Source: UBA7960 sp964624065
GTDB taxonomy: Bacteria; Bacteroidota; Bacteroidia; Bacteroidales; UBA7960
DNA length: 61,862 nucleotides
Direction: 5' to 3'
Assembly: GCA_964624065.1 (NCBI GenBank)
Contig: CAZUWF010000012.1
Span: 1-61,862 of the forward strand
Part shown: one piece after another, positions 50,511 to 60,599 of the stretch
Position numbering within the stretch: the stretch's first letter is position 1
Layout: each line of letters begins with the position of its first letter
Made by a program: the position numbers and the translations under genes
The notes under the pieces: model-generated
Database searches by the model: none
Told to the model about the DNA's origin: nothing
What the model saw: the letters and a program-made list of their open reading frames with translations, nothing else

Positions 50511-51986
50511 ATGGCAAAAGATTTTTCAACTCGGGAGGAAAATTATTCCAAGTGGTACAATGACATTGTGCAGAAGGCTGGTTTGGCTGAAAATTCGGCC
50601 GTGAGAGGTTGTATGGTTATTAAACCTTACGGGTATGCCATATGGGAAAAAATGCAAGGTGCTCTGGACAAGATGTTTAAGGATACCGGCCATTCGAATG
50701 CGTATTTTCCACTTTTCATACCCAAATCATTCTTGAGCAAGGAGGCTGATCACGTTGAAGGGTTTGCAAAGGAGTGTGCGGTGGTTACCCATTACAGGCT
50801 AAAGAACGACCCCAATGGCAACGGCATTGTGGTTGACGAAACTGCGAAGCTCGAGGAAGAGTTGATAATCAGGCCAACTTCCGAAACAATTATATGGGAC
50901 ACCTACCGCAACTGGATCCAGTCGTACCGTGATTTGCCGATTTTGGTAAACCAATGGGCCAACGTTGTGAGGTGGGAGATGCGCACCCGGATGTTCTTGC
51001 GGACGGCTGAATTCCTTTGGCAAGAGGGGCATACTGCTCACGCCACGGAGCAAGAAGCAATTGAAGAGACCGAAAGGATGCTGGATGTTTATGCCGATTT
51101 TGCCGAAAACTTTATGGCAATTCCCGTTTTGAAGGGGTTGAAATCGGCCAATGAGCGATTTGCCGGGGCAGTCGAAACCTATTGCATAGAAGCATTAATG
51201 CAAGATGGCAAGGCCTTGCAAGCAGGAACCTCGCACTTCTTGGGTCAAAACTTTGCCAAGGCCTTCGACGTGAAGTTTGCCAGCAACGAAGGAAAGCTCG
51301 AGTATGTGTGGGCAACATCATGGGGTGTGTCCACAAGGCTTGTTGGGGCTTTGATAATGGCCCACTCCGATGACCATGGCCTGGTTTTGCCTCCAAAGTT
51401 AGCCCCAATTCAAGTTGCCATAGTGCCAATCTACCGCAAGGACGATGAAAAGCAATTGGTTTTTGAGAGATGCCGGCAGGTAAGTGAAAAGCTCTTTGAG
51501 AAGGGAATTTCGGTAAAGTTTGACGACAGGGATACCTACAAACCTGGCTGGAAGTTCTCCGAGTACGAGTTCAAGGGTGTGCCGGTGCGCATTGCCATTG
51601 GCCCTCGCGACGTAGAGAACAACACCTTAGAAATAGCACGACGAGACACCTTGCAAAAAGAAGTTTGCCCAATTGATAACATTGGCGACAACGTGGCTTC
51701 TCTACTGGGTCAGATACAAAATAACTTGTTTGAAAAGGCGTTGAAATTTAGGAAAGAAAATACCAGGAAAGCAGACACTATGGAAGATTTTGTCGAAATA
51801 CTTGACGACCGAGGTGGGTTTGTTTTGGCACACTGGGACGGCACTGCCGAAACAGAGCAGAGGATCAAGGATTCAACCAAGGCAACCATCCGGTGCATAC
51901 CACTAAATAATAGTAAGGAAGAAGGCGTTTGTATTTTTTCAGGCCTGCCATCTTCCGAAAGAGTTGTGTTTGCAAGAGCGTACTAA
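50511..51986 (+). CDS. proS: Prolyl-tRNA synthetase (archaeal/eukaryal type)
   Basis: 491 aa, class II synthetase without the bacterial INS editing domain, the ProRS form found in Bacteroidota. It charges tRNA-Pro. Motif 1 to 3 regions: FPLFIPKSFLSKEADHVEGF; RPTSETIIWDTYRNW and VVRWEMRTRMFLRTAEFLWQ (motif 2, then EGHTAHA); TSWGVSTRLVGALIMAHSDD (motif 3). HGTP anticodon domain (VAIVPIYRKDDEKQLVFERC) and the type-specific C-terminal domain are present. Cytoplasmic; single gene with its own promoter. Confidence 0.95.
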   Translation: MAKDFSTREENYSKWYNDIVQKAGLAENSAVRGCMVIKPYGYAIWEKMQGALDKMFKDTGHSNAYFPLFIPKSFLSKEADHVEGFAKECAVVTHYRLKNDPNGNGIVVDETAKLEEELIIRPTSETIIWDTYRNWIQSYRDLPILVNQWANVVRWEMRTRMFLRTAEFLWQEGHTAHATEQEAIEETERMLDVYADFAENFMAIPVLKGLKSANERFAGAVETYCIEALMQDGKALQAGTSHFLGQNFAKAFDVKFASNEGKLEYVWATSWGVSTRLVGALIMAHSDDHGLVLPPKLAPIQVAIVPIYRKDDEKQLVFERCRQVSEKLFEKGISVKFDDRDTYKPGWKFSEYEFKGVPVRIAIGPRDVENNTLEIARRDTLQKEVCPIDNIGDNVASLLGQIQNNLFEKALKFRKENTRKADTMEDFVEILDDRGGFVLAHWDGTAETEQRIKDSTKATIRCIPLNNSKEEGVCIFSGLPSSERVVFARAY

Positions 51987-52036
51987 ACGGTCAAGACTTA
52001 GCACTTTAAGGGTTATTTGTAGAAAATTGAAAGGTT

Positions 52037-52068
52037 TTTGGCGAAGTCTTAATTTTATTTTATTTTTG
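52037..52068 (+). promoter_or_regulatory. Consensus promoter of the SPOR-domain gene
   Basis: TTTG (52037-52040), 20-nt spacer, TATTTTTG (52061-52068): matches the Bacteroidota consensus. ATG 52084 follows 16 nt later. Confidence 0.75.
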
Positions 52069-52083
52069 CGAAAACCAAGGTTG

Positions 52084-52521
52084 ATGAAGCACTTTGTAAA
52101 TACCTTCCTGGTTTTGATTATTTCGGCAGGTGCTGGCTTGACCCAAGCCCCTCATTTCTCGGCATGTAATAACCAAATACGGCTAAACGTTAAGGTTTTT
52201 CAGGATGCGGCCATAGAGCGATTGCTATGCGCACACCGCCTGGTGGTAGAAAGAAAAGAGGGCGTAAGGGGCTACAGGATTCAGATAACCTCCGATGGTG
52301 GGGCGCAGTCCAGACAAAGGGTTTTTGGAAGGCAATCGGTTTTCAACTCAAAATATCCAAATGTCAAGTCTTACGTAACCTACGATTCCCCTGACTTCAA
52401 GCTTAGGGTAGGCAATTTTAGTACCCGCATTGATGCCCAGCGGTTTTTGAACCAAATATCGCACGAATTTCCTGGGTCGTACATCGTAATTGATCAAATC
52501 GAGATAATTGATGAAGAGTAG
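52084..52521 (+). CDS. Exported SPOR-domain protein
   Basis: 145 aa from ATG 52084 (the open frame extends 40 codons upstream, across the promoter, and is trimmed). Signal peptide MKHFVNTFLVLIISAGAGLT. The mature protein ends in a SPOR domain: GYRIQITSDGGAQSRQRVFG and YDSPDFKLRVGNFSTRIDAQ, the pattern of peptidoglycan-binding SPOR repeats in Bacteroidota. SPOR domains bind denuded glycan strands at division sites. Three Cys are present, one near the mature N-terminus, not in a lipobox. Function probably in envelope maintenance. Confidence 0.8.
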   Translation: MKHFVNTFLVLIISAGAGLTQAPHFSACNNQIRLNVKVFQDAAIERLLCAHRLVVERKEGVRGYRIQITSDGGAQSRQRVFGRQSVFNSKYPNVKSYVTYDSPDFKLRVGNFSTRIDAQRFLNQISHEFPGSYIVIDQIEIIDEE

Positions 52522-52586
52522 GGCCCAGAAAACCGTACTTATATGGCAAACTGTGCCCTTCTGCCAAATATACCCTCAAAAAATCA

Positions 52587-53618
52587 TCACACCAATGACA
52601 TCTCCCCGCGCAGGGGTTTTTGGAAGTATTTCTTCACCTTTTCTGTTGCGTAATTGTTTCCAAGCAAGTACATTAGTTTTGTAATTGCGGCCTCGGTTGT
52701 GATGTCGCGGCCACCGATAATTCCAATTTTTTCGAGGGCCCGACCAGTTTCGTACTTGGACATTTGCACGGCTCCTCCCCTACACTGGGTAACATTGCAA
52801 ACCACCAAACCTTGGAGTATTGCCTCTTTCAAAATGTTTAAAAGCCATGGTTGGTTTGGTGCGTTGCCTGCACCGTAGGTTTCAAGAACCAGGGCCTTCA
52901 GGCCCTCAATATTCAGCATTGCGCTTACTATAGGTTCAGAAATGCCCGGGAATAGCCTCAAAACCGCCACGTTGGTGTCGAGGTTGGTAAATATTCGAAA
53001 CTCCTGATCGTTGGCTGGATGAATTGCTGCCATATCATACTTAATGCTTACGCCTGCCCTGGCAAGCACAGGGTAATTTACCGATCGGAAGGCCTCGAAG
53101 TGCTCGGCATTGAACTTGTGGGTGCGATTTCCGCGGTACAGCTGGTACTCGAAATATACACAAACCTCCGGTACAATAGGTTTTCCATTGATGCGGGCAG
53201 CGGCAATTTCAACGGAAGTTATGAAATTTTCCTTGCCATCGGTGCGAATCATACCTATGGGCAATTGCGAACCAGTGAGTATTACCGGTTTTGAGAGATT
53301 CTCAAGCATAAAGCTCAATGCCGATGCTGTATAGGACATAGTGTCAGAACCGTGCAAAATCACGAAGCCATCAAACCTGTCGTAGTTTTCTTCGATAATT
53401 CGAGCAAGCTTAATCCAAATATCGGGTGTGATGTTGCTTGAGTCGATCACCGGCTCGAATGAAATGCTTTGGAGGTTGCACTTGAAACGCTTTAGCTCAG
53501 GTATTGCATCGGTGATGTGCTCGAAATCAAAAGGGCTCAAAACTCCGGTTGCGCCGTCTTCTACCATTCCTATGGTGCCGCCTGTGTAAATGATAAGTAT
53601 TGATGGAGTGGGGTTCAT
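52587..53618 (-). CDS. ansA: Type I (cytoplasmic) L-asparaginase
   Basis: 343 aa, no signal peptide. Catalytic threonines in IIYTGGTIGM (residues 8-17) and GFVILHGSDTMSYTASALSF (the GSDTM motif). Substrate loop VILTGSQLPIG and the C-terminal ETYGAGNAP and NVTQCRGG are typical. It hydrolyses asparagine to aspartate and ammonia. Lacking a signal peptide, it belongs to the housekeeping AnsA type rather than the periplasmic AnsB type. Convergent with the SPOR gene. Confidence 0.92.
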   Translation of the reverse strand: MNPTPSILIIYTGGTIGMVEDGATGVLSPFDFEHITDAIPELKRFKCNLQSISFEPVIDSSNITPDIWIKLARIIEENYDRFDGFVILHGSDTMSYTASALSFMLENLSKPVILTGSQLPIGMIRTDGKENFITSVEIAAARINGKPIVPEVCVYFEYQLYRGNRTHKFNAEHFEAFRSVNYPVLARAGVSIKYDMAAIHPANDQEFRIFTNLDTNVAVLRLFPGISEPIVSAMLNIEGLKALVLETYGAGNAPNQPWLLNILKEAILQGLVVCNVTQCRGGAVQMSKYETGRALEKIGIIGGRDITTEAAITKLMYLLGNNYATEKVKKYFQKPLRGEMSLV

Positions 53619-53805
53619 ATATACGAAAAATTACGAGTTAAAAAGTTTTGATTTTTATCGTATTATCAGGATTTAGTTTTTTTGGATTTAATTCAGTTAC
53701 TAGTTAAGGCAGGTAAAACCATAATTTTATCACATTCACAATCGTTAATTTGGGAAATCAAAGGTTCGTTTTAAGTCAAAAAACAACTATGGCCAGGGCG
53801 GATCA

Positions 53806-54576
53806 CTACTTCAAGCCAAAAACCCGCCTCGCATTATTTGTTGTAACCTCTGCTACCTTTGCTATTGGCTGACTTGTAATTTCTGCAACTTTATTACCTA
53901 CAAATGGTATGTATGCACTTTGGTTTCGTTTTCCCCTGTAAGGAACCGGAGCCAAATATGGCGAGTCCGTTTCGAGCACCAAATGCTCAAGGCCAACATG
54001 CTCCACAACCCTTGCCATAATGCTATTTTTGAAAGTAACCACACCACCTATACCAATAACGAAGCCCATCCCTATTGCTTTTTCGGCTTGTGAAATATTG
54101 CCCGGGAAGCAGTGAAAAACGCCAAAAAGTCCAGCACCCTGGTAAGGTTCAAGTACTTCGAAAATTTCTTGGAGCGATTCACGCGAGTGAATAACGATGG
54201 GGAGCGATAGTTCAATGCTTAGTTCTATTTGCCGTTTAAATGACTCCACCTGCTGTTCATAAAAAGACTTGTCCCAATAGAGATCAATACCTGTTTCGCC
54301 AACGGCAATGAAATTCTTAGTACGAAGCAATTCCTCAATTTTAACTAGTTGCTTTTTGTAATCTTCCTTAACGGATGTTGGGTGCAACCCCATCATAGGC
54401 AAACAGTTTTTGGGGAAGCAGGCTGCTGTATTTACCAGGGCATCAATTGTAGAAGCATCCACATTAGGCATAAGCATCAAATCAACCCCAGAACCTATTG
54501 CCCCTTGCACCACTTTGGTGCGGTCGGCTTTAAATTCTTCAAGGAACAAGTGGGTGTGGGTATCTATCCAGGGCAT
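53806..54576 (-). CDS. TatD-family metal-dependent hydrolase / DNase
   Basis: 256 aa TIM-barrel hydrolase. Metal ligands: DTHTHL at residues 4-9, GETGIDLYWDKS (Glu about 93), VIHSRES, FHCFPG and LETDSPYLAP (Asp about 205). Family members act as 3'-5' DNases/RNases in repair and turnover. Full length. It sits between ansA and pheT, all on the minus strand but with gaps of more than 100 bp, so an operon is doubtful. Confidence 0.9.
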   Translation of the reverse strand: MPWIDTHTHLFLEEFKADRTKVVQGAIGSGVDLMLMPNVDASTIDALVNTAACFPKNCLPMMGLHPTSVKEDYKKQLVKIEELLRTKNFIAVGETGIDLYWDKSFYEQQVESFKRQIELSIELSLPIVIHSRESLQEIFEVLEPYQGAGLFGVFHCFPGNISQAEKAIGMGFVIGIGGVVTFKNSIMARVVEHVGLEHLVLETDSPYLAPVPYRGKRNQSAYIPFVGNKVAEITSQPIAKVAEVTTNNARRVFGLK

Positions 54577-54723
54577 TCTTTAGCTTTTGGCAGTTGGGTT
54601 TATGAAAATTTGCAACGAGTAATCAGTGACTGACGATAACCTTGCTTTTAGTTGTTTAAGTGTTTTAAGGTTATAATTTCCAAGGTTGATTTTCCGCCAT
54701 TCACAAATCACTGTTCACCAAAA

Positions 54724-57186
54724 CTATCGTATTTCCGCTCCCAACCGATTTTTAAAACTTTCGATCAGCTTTTCCATAGTTTTGTCAATAACCTTGTCGG
54801 TAAGGGTCTTTTCGGTATCCAAAAGGGTGAAGCTCACTGCATAAGATTTCTTGTTTTCGCCAAGACTCTTGTCGCGGTAAATATCGAACAGCCCAACATC
54901 CTTGAGCAATGCCCCCCCCACCTCGTAAGCAATCCTTTCAATTTCCGAAAAATTAACCGCATTGTCAATCAATAGCGCAAGATCGCGTCTTACCTCCGGG
55001 AATTTCGGAATTTCCTGGTATAGAACCTCCCTGTTTTCCTTGGCATCCAGTATTGTTTCCCAGTGGAGAATTGCATGAAAAACCGGATTCTTTATATCCA
55101 TTTCCTTGGTTATTGATTTCTTCACCAAACCCAAAGAGGCAAACTTTTTATTTTTTTGGAAAAGGGTAGCACCGTATTCGAAAATTGAACCTGCCTCGTT
55201 ATCCTTTAGCTTAAGGCCTTGCTCGCCGAAGCCCAACTTGGCAAATACAGCAAGTACCTCCGACTTAAGGTCAAAGAAACCGCTTTTGGTCTCCTTCACA
55301 ATCCAGGTTTCGGGCTGCTTGTTGCCCGTGATAATAATTGACAGTTGCATCTCCTCCTTATAAGGGTCAAGTGGGTGAACTGGCGAACCCACAATGCTAT
55401 CCATTTGATAAATCTTTCCAAATTCAAACAATCTCAGATTTGGTTCTTTCCTGTTTTGATTGTACAACACGGTTTCGAGCCCGCCATACAGCAACGATTG
55501 CCTCAGCACATTTAGGTCTTGGCTCAGAGGGTTAAGAATCTTTATGGAGGCAACATCGCTAAACCCATTATTGTGGAAATACGCCCCTTTGGTCAAGGAG
55601 TTGTTCAAAATTTCATTAAAACCCCTGGCAGCAAGCAAATCCGACACAAGGTTTTGGATTTGCTCCTTATCAGGTTTTGGCGTAGCAACAACGGATGATA
55701 ACAACCTTTCGGGTACCTCAACGCTATTGAAACCGTAAATTCGCAGGATCTCTTCAATGACATCGGCCTGCCTTGTTACGTCAGAACGATAGGTAGGAAT
55801 GGAAAGCATCAAGACATCGCCCCTTTTTTCGAGGACCTTGATGTCAAGGTTTTCAAAAATTTCCAAAACCTCGACGTGCGAAATTTTCTTTCCAATCAAA
55901 ATCGCAGCCCTGTCTATGTTGAACTCCACGAGGGCAGGTTCCACCGGCGCCGGGTATTCGTCAACTAGCTCGGATGAAATCTTACCTCCGGCAACTTCTT
56001 TAATTAGAATTGCAGCCCTTTTTAGGGCATAAATCGTGGCTTCGGGATCGGAACCCCTCTCGAATCTGAACGAAGCATCTGTTTTCAGGCCGTGGTGCTT
56101 TGAGGATTTACGTATCGAAACAGGATTGAAATGGGCACTTTCAAGAAATATTGAAGTTGTTTTTTCCGTAACACCTGAATCCAGCCCTCCCAAAATACCC
56201 CCAATACACATAGAATTCTCTGCATTGCAAATCATCAAATCTTCTCCGGTAAGTATTCTCTCAACGCCATCGAGCGTAACGAATTTCGTTCCCTTGTTAG
56301 GTTTTCGCACTACTATCTTGCTACCTTTCACCTCCTTGGCATCGAAAGCGTGCAGGGGCTGGCCTATTTCGTGCAGAACGAAATTGGTTATGTCAACAAT
56401 GTTGTTGATGGGTTTCAGACCAATACTAAGCAGTGCTGTTTTGAGCCACTGCGGCGATTCGCCTACCTGCAATCCCGAGATGGTTACGCCGCTATACCTG
56501 GGGCAAGCCGTCTTGTCTTCAACCTCTACCGTTATTGGCAGGTCATTGTTGTCTGGTTTAAAATCTTCTACCGACGGACGCTTGAGCTTTATGGTTCCCA
56601 TTCCCTTGGTTTTACTCACTGTTGCCACTACGTCCCTGGCTACCCCGTAGTGGCTCGCTGCATCAATCCTGTTGGGCGTTAGGCCTATTTCGAAAATATA
56701 ATCCTTGGCAACATTGAAGTATTCTGATGCCTTTTGGCCCAAAGGTGCATCGTAAGGAAGAACCATTATACCTTCGTGCGAGGTTCCAAGGCCGAGTTCA
56801 TCTTCGGCGCAAATCATACCTTCGGATGCCTCGCCCCTTATCTTTACTTTTTTCAGCTCCACAGGCCCCGATGCCGTGTTTACTTTTGTTCCAACCGTGG
56901 CAACCAGAACTTTTTGCCCTTGCGCCACGTTTGGCGCACCGCATACTATGGGCAAGAGATCACCGGTTCCTATATCTACCTGAGTTACTACTAGCCTATC
57001 AGCTTCGGGATGTTTGTGGCAAGAAACAACCTCACCCACAAAAACGCCCTTTAATCCACCCTTAACAGTCTCAAACTCTTCTATCCCCTCCACTTCAAGC
57101 CCACAATCGGTAAGTATTGCAGAGAGTTCTCGGGGAGTTTGGGTAATGTCGGCGTACCTCTTGAGCCAGGAGTATGATATTTTCAT
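54724..57186 (-). CDS. pheT: Phenylalanyl-tRNA synthetase beta subunit
   Basis: 820 aa from ATG 57186 (MKISYSWLKRYADI), two codons inside the longest frame. Domains in order: N-terminal helix and tRNA-binding OB domain (KGVFVGEVVSCHKHPEADRL), B3/B4 (ARYSGVTISGL-like; HEIGQPLHAFDAKEV), B5 (ISHVEVLEIFENLDI), the catalytic-like core and the C-terminal FDX-ACB anticodon domain (FPEVRRDLALLIDNAVNFSE). It pairs with PheS, not in this window, to charge tRNA-Phe. A minus-strand -7 box (TACTTTTG, 57217-57210) precedes it. Confidence 0.95.
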   Translation of the reverse strand: MKISYSWLKRYADITQTPRELSAILTDCGLEVEGIEEFETVKGGLKGVFVGEVVSCHKHPEADRLVVTQVDIGTGDLLPIVCGAPNVAQGQKVLVATVGTKVNTASGPVELKKVKIRGEASEGMICAEDELGLGTSHEGIMVLPYDAPLGQKASEYFNVAKDYIFEIGLTPNRIDAASHYGVARDVVATVSKTKGMGTIKLKRPSVEDFKPDNNDLPITVEVEDKTACPRYSGVTISGLQVGESPQWLKTALLSIGLKPINNIVDITNFVLHEIGQPLHAFDAKEVKGSKIVVRKPNKGTKFVTLDGVERILTGEDLMICNAENSMCIGGILGGLDSGVTEKTTSIFLESAHFNPVSIRKSSKHHGLKTDASFRFERGSDPEATIYALKRAAILIKEVAGGKISSELVDEYPAPVEPALVEFNIDRAAILIGKKISHVEVLEIFENLDIKVLEKRGDVLMLSIPTYRSDVTRQADVIEEILRIYGFNSVEVPERLLSSVVATPKPDKEQIQNLVSDLLAARGFNEILNNSLTKGAYFHNNGFSDVASIKILNPLSQDLNVLRQSLLYGGLETVLYNQNRKEPNLRLFEFGKIYQMDSIVGSPVHPLDPYKEEMQLSIIITGNKQPETWIVKETKSGFFDLKSEVLAVFAKLGFGEQGLKLKDNEAGSIFEYGATLFQKNKKFASLGLVKKSITKEMDIKNPVFHAILHWETILDAKENREVLYQEIPKFPEVRRDLALLIDNAVNFSEIERIAYEVGGALLKDVGLFDIYRDKSLGENKKSYAVSFTLLDTEKTLTDKVIDKTMEKLIESFKNRLGAEIR

Positions 57187-57209
57187 AATCAAATGTTATT
57201 TTTGAAAGG

Positions 57210-57217
57210 CAAAAGTA
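57210..57217 (-). promoter_or_regulatory. -7 box of pheT
   Basis: Minus-strand TACTTTTG, perfect TAnnTTTG, 24 nt before ATG 57186. Confidence 0.5.
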
Positions 57218-58320
57218 GGAAAAAAAGCCGATTGATTAACGGGTAACCATTGGCCGTAGAACTTGGGTTGAGGCACTCGGGGATTATAAGAAGTAATTGT
57301 AGAGTAGCCTATTGGGGGCAGCATTTTGATACTGGTATAAATTTTCCAAAGTTTGGTGGTTAATGAAACGCCAAGGTGATTTATTGCTTGGCTTAATTAT
57401 TTCATTCAAATATTTGATTAGCGGAGATTTGATTTTCAAAACTTGTAAAAATACAAACCGACCATCATGGTAAAATGCGGTAATGCTACAAATTTGCACG
57501 ACACTGGTAATAATAATCAGCTTATGAGCATTGAATGCCAACGCAAACCACCTTGGTAATTGTCCAAATTATTGGCCTCAAAAAGGCTCAGGCTATTTGG
57601 CAGGGTGAATTTGCAAAAATGGAAGGATAAACCACTTAGGGAGCATCCGCTACCAACTTAAAGCAATGGGAAGAGGGTCCTGTCTGTAAAACCAGAAAAA
57701 TCAATCGAAATGGCAGGCAAATGGCTGCTATCATCCTAGAAAAACGTTTAGGCCCAAGTTGATTTTTGGTGAAACTCCACGGAAAATTTTGGCTCCCGGA
57801 TGGTTTATGAATGGTTTTAACCCCAATAAAATATGCCTAACTTGAACAAGAATCCTCCGACAGTTTGACTAAAATGGTTGTATATGGCAAGGTTGCATTT
57901 ATGTGCTGCGGAAATGGCAAGGAATGAATCCTGCAAAATATCCTCGGATTGTTAAAATAAATATAGGTTTCTCAATAGCAAGGTTCGATAAAACATTTGG
58001 AATTGCTACAAGCCCTGGAGTGAAGGCGGTACCGCCAAAGTACGATTAAATGGCATTGTTCTCTTGTGGATTGGCCAGAAAAAAGGTTGGCACGGCAAAT
58101 AGGGATAAACGACAGTCATGGCATTGAGACTGTACCTTCCATCTACCCAATCGCACCTGATTTTGAATCAGACATGGCTAGGGTATTCCTCCATGGCAAG
58201 AGTAATTTCACGGACAAAACGGGGAAGAGGCTAAAGAAAAGAAACCCTAAAACTTAAGGACCAATATCGGTCATAAAGTTTTTAGGCCTTTTTTGTGGGT
58301 TCCTACACCTTTTAAGATGA
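57218..58320. other. Long intergenic region with no recognisable gene
   Basis: About 1.1 kb. Open frames of 60-85 codons (minus 57284-57541; plus 58066-58257) show no motif or signal peptide. I looked for tRNA-like cloverleaf ends and found none. Possibly a decayed gene or an unrecognised non-coding RNA. Confidence 0.4.
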
Positions 58321-58905
58321 TTAAGCTTTAATCCCTTTCTCCTTGTTGTAACAAGCCCGGCATAGGGGTTGGTACGATTCGGTTTCGCCAAGCATTACTT
58401 GTTTGTCGCCCGATACAGTGCGGTGCGAATATTGGGCAAGGTTGCCGCAACCAAGGCAAATGGCGTGGACTTTTGTTATGTACTCTGCAATTGCAAGCAG
58501 ATCGGGCATTGGCCCGAAGGGAACTCCCTTGAAATCCATATCGAGCCCGGCCACTATTACCCTTATGCCACTATTGGCAAGGATGGTGCATACCCGGGGA
58601 AGTTCGGAATCAAAAAACTGGGCCTCGTCAATTCCCACCACATCTACATCGCTGGTGAGAAGCAAAATGTTGGAAGAGGCAGGCACCGGGGTTGACATAA
58701 TCTCGCGCGAATCGTGGGAAACCACTTTCTCCTCATCATACCTCACGTCAATGGATGGCTTGAAAATTTCAACCTTCTGCTTTGCAAACTTTGCCCGCTT
58801 TAGGCGCCTTATAAGCTCTTCGGTTTTTCCCGAAAACATACTTCCGGCAATGACCTCAATCCAGCCAGAGCGTGGCAACCTCTTCATCTCGTTTTCAACA
58901 AACAT
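58321..58905 (-). CDS. tdk: Thymidine kinase (type II)
   Basis: 194 aa. P-loop GSMFSGKTEELIRRLKRA (about residues 21-38), DEAQFF (Walker B region), GLDMDFKGVPFGPM and the catalytic-lasso/zinc site CLGCGN...CRACY. It phosphorylates thymidine to dTMP with ATP in the salvage pathway; cytoplasmic tetramer in the family. Start at ATG 58905; ATG 58887 (MKRLPRSGWIEVI) is an alternative. A minus-strand -7 box (TATTTTTG, 58969-58962) lies about 57 bp upstream. Confidence 0.94.
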   Translation of the reverse strand: MFVENEMKRLPRSGWIEVIAGSMFSGKTEELIRRLKRAKFAKQKVEIFKPSIDVRYDEEKVVSHDSREIMSTPVPASSNILLLTSDVDVVGIDEAQFFDSELPRVCTILANSGIRVIVAGLDMDFKGVPFGPMPDLLAIAEYITKVHAICLGCGNLAQYSHRTVSGDKQVMLGETESYQPLCRACYNKEKGIKA

Positions 58906-58961
58906 ACTGAATTTGGGTTTTCTTTACTACCTTCGTGCCAGGATAAAAAATTCCTTTTGGA

Positions 58962-58969
58962 CAAAAATA
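58962..58969 (-). promoter_or_regulatory. -7 box of tdk
   Basis: Minus-strand TATTTTTG, perfect TAnnTTTG, predicts a leader of about 50 nt before ATG 58905. Confidence 0.5.
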
Positions 58970-59017
58970 AATAAAATACATCATTGGTTCGTTAACTATT
59001 TTTAAACTTGGAGAACA

Positions 59018-59857
59018 ATGGACAGGAAACAGAAAGAACGAATCATCTTCTTGTTGGATGAAATCAAGGTTGGGGTTGAGCTTTTGCAAGGAAACGAGAA
59101 AGAAGTTATTAGCCTTGACATAATATTGGAGGATTTAAGGGTTGCCTACCGTGAAGTTGAGTTGTTGAGGCTCTTATCATCAACACAAAGGATACAGGGG
59201 GAGGTTGAAACCAAACGGTTGAATACAATTGTAACCCAAGAAACGATTACTCAAGAAAATGTTATAACAGAGCTGGCCTCGACACCTGGTGCTTTTGATT
59301 CTTTTGAAGAATCTCAACAAAAACCGATCCCTGAAATAGAGGCAAAGGAGGAGACCCAGGTAATTAGTCATACTAGCACCGCTACGGTTGGCAACTTGGT
59401 TGTTGATAAACTGCTTGATTTGGAAGCACCCAAACCTATTGATGAATTTATTGCAAGGAATGATTTAATGGCCAATTTTGAAAAGGATGTCAATGGCGAA
59501 AAAGAGATCCAATTTGTGGCAGATAAGTTGAAGGTAGAGGACAATTCATTGTACAAGAAGTTTGTTTTGGAAAACCAAGACAAGTCCATTGCTTCACGAT
59601 TGCAGGCCACACCCATAAAAAGCATTAAGGATTCAATAGGGCTCAACGAAAAATTCCTTTTCATCAACGAGCTTTTCTCTGGCAACATTCAGCAATACAA
59701 CTCGGCACTAGAAAAACTCAACGGTTTTGCCGATGCTAATGGTGCATTCGAATACCTGAACACCCTCGCTGGTACCTGTGATTGGAACATCGAACGCTCG
59801 GAGAGCACCATCAGAACTTTGGTGAGTTTGGTGCAACGGCGCTATTTGACTAGTTAG
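59018..59857 (+). CDS. Conserved-looking cytoplasmic protein of unknown function
   Basis: 279 aa, no signal or membrane segment. The N-terminal 55 residues are predicted helical (KERIIFLLDEIKVGVELLQG...LEDLRVAYREVELLRLL). The middle is acidic and Thr/Glu-rich. The C-terminal 75 residues (IGLNEKFLFINELFSGNIQQ...YLNTLAGTCDWNIERSE) form the best-conserved-looking part. I do not recognise a function. Start ATG 59018 follows an AGAACA context. It is 26 bp upstream of rsmI on the same strand, so the two may be co-transcribed. Confidence 0.65.
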   Translation: MDRKQKERIIFLLDEIKVGVELLQGNEKEVISLDIILEDLRVAYREVELLRLLSSTQRIQGEVETKRLNTIVTQETITQENVITELASTPGAFDSFEESQQKPIPEIEAKEETQVISHTSTATVGNLVVDKLLDLEAPKPIDEFIARNDLMANFEKDVNGEKEIQFVADKLKVEDNSLYKKFVLENQDKSIASRLQATPIKSIKDSIGLNEKFLFINELFSGNIQQYNSALEKLNGFADANGAFEYLNTLAGTCDWNIERSESTIRTLVSLVQRRYLTS

Positions 59858-59883
59858 GGCCAATTATTCGTCAAGCCTTCCCA

Positions 59884-60564
59884 ATGGCAAAGCTATACAT
59901 TATTCCTACGCCAATTGGCAATCTCGAAGACATCACCTTTAGGGCTCTACGGATCCTGGGCGAGTTGGATTTGCTTTTGGTGGAAGACACTCGCATAACC
60001 GCCAGATTGCTGGAACGTTACAACCTTTCGGTCAAGATGCAACCATTCCATCTGCACAACGAGCATCGCACTTTGCAATCAATAATTTCGAAAATTGAAA
60101 GCGGGCAAAAGGTTGGGCTTGTTAGCGATGCCGGTACGCCGGCAATATCCGATCCCGGTTTTTTGTTGGTTCGCGAGTGCGTGCGTGGGGGAATAGATGT
60201 TGAATGCCTTCCCGGCGCCACATCTTTCATTCCAGCACTAGTTAATTCTGGGTTGCCTTGCGAGAGGTTTTGTTTCGAGGGATTCCTGCCACAAAAGAAA
60301 GGGCGAACCACCCGCCTAAGAGTTTTGGCTACAGAAACAAGAACTATGGTGTTTTTCGAATCGCCCCACAGGCTTATAAAAACACTTCAAGAGCTATCCG
60401 AATATTTTGGCAGTGAAAGGGCTGCCAGTATTTCACGCGAGATTTCAAAAATCCACGAAGAAACAATTAGGGGTTCTCTCTCAGAAATTATATTGAGGTT
60501 CGAAGCTAAGCCGGTCAAGGGTGAGATTTGCATAGTGGTCGCTGGAAATTCCTACCGGAGCTGA
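59884..60564 (+). CDS. rsmI: 16S rRNA (cytidine-1402-2'-O)-methyltransferase
   Basis: 226 aa TP-methylase-fold enzyme. The N-terminal IIPTPIGNLEDITFRALRIL and LLVEDTRITARLL are the RsmI signature; LVSDAGTPAISDPGFLLVRE and CLPGATSFIPALVNSGLPCE form the SAM site; FFESPHRLIKTLQEL and REISKIHEETIRGSLSEI close the domain. It 2'-O-methylates C1402 of 16S rRNA using SAM. Slightly short at the C-terminus compared with the E. coli protein (286 aa), as often in Bacteroidota. Confidence 0.93.
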   Translation: MAKLYIIPTPIGNLEDITFRALRILGELDLLLVEDTRITARLLERYNLSVKMQPFHLHNEHRTLQSIISKIESGQKVGLVSDAGTPAISDPGFLLVRECVRGGIDVECLPGATSFIPALVNSGLPCERFCFEGFLPQKKGRTTRLRVLATETRTMVFFESPHRLIKTLQELSEYFGSERAASISREISKIHEETIRGSLSEIILRFEAKPVKGEICIVVAGNSYRS

Positions 60565-60599
60565 ATCTTGTGCCCACTAGCAATGGCCAACCCTTTTAA

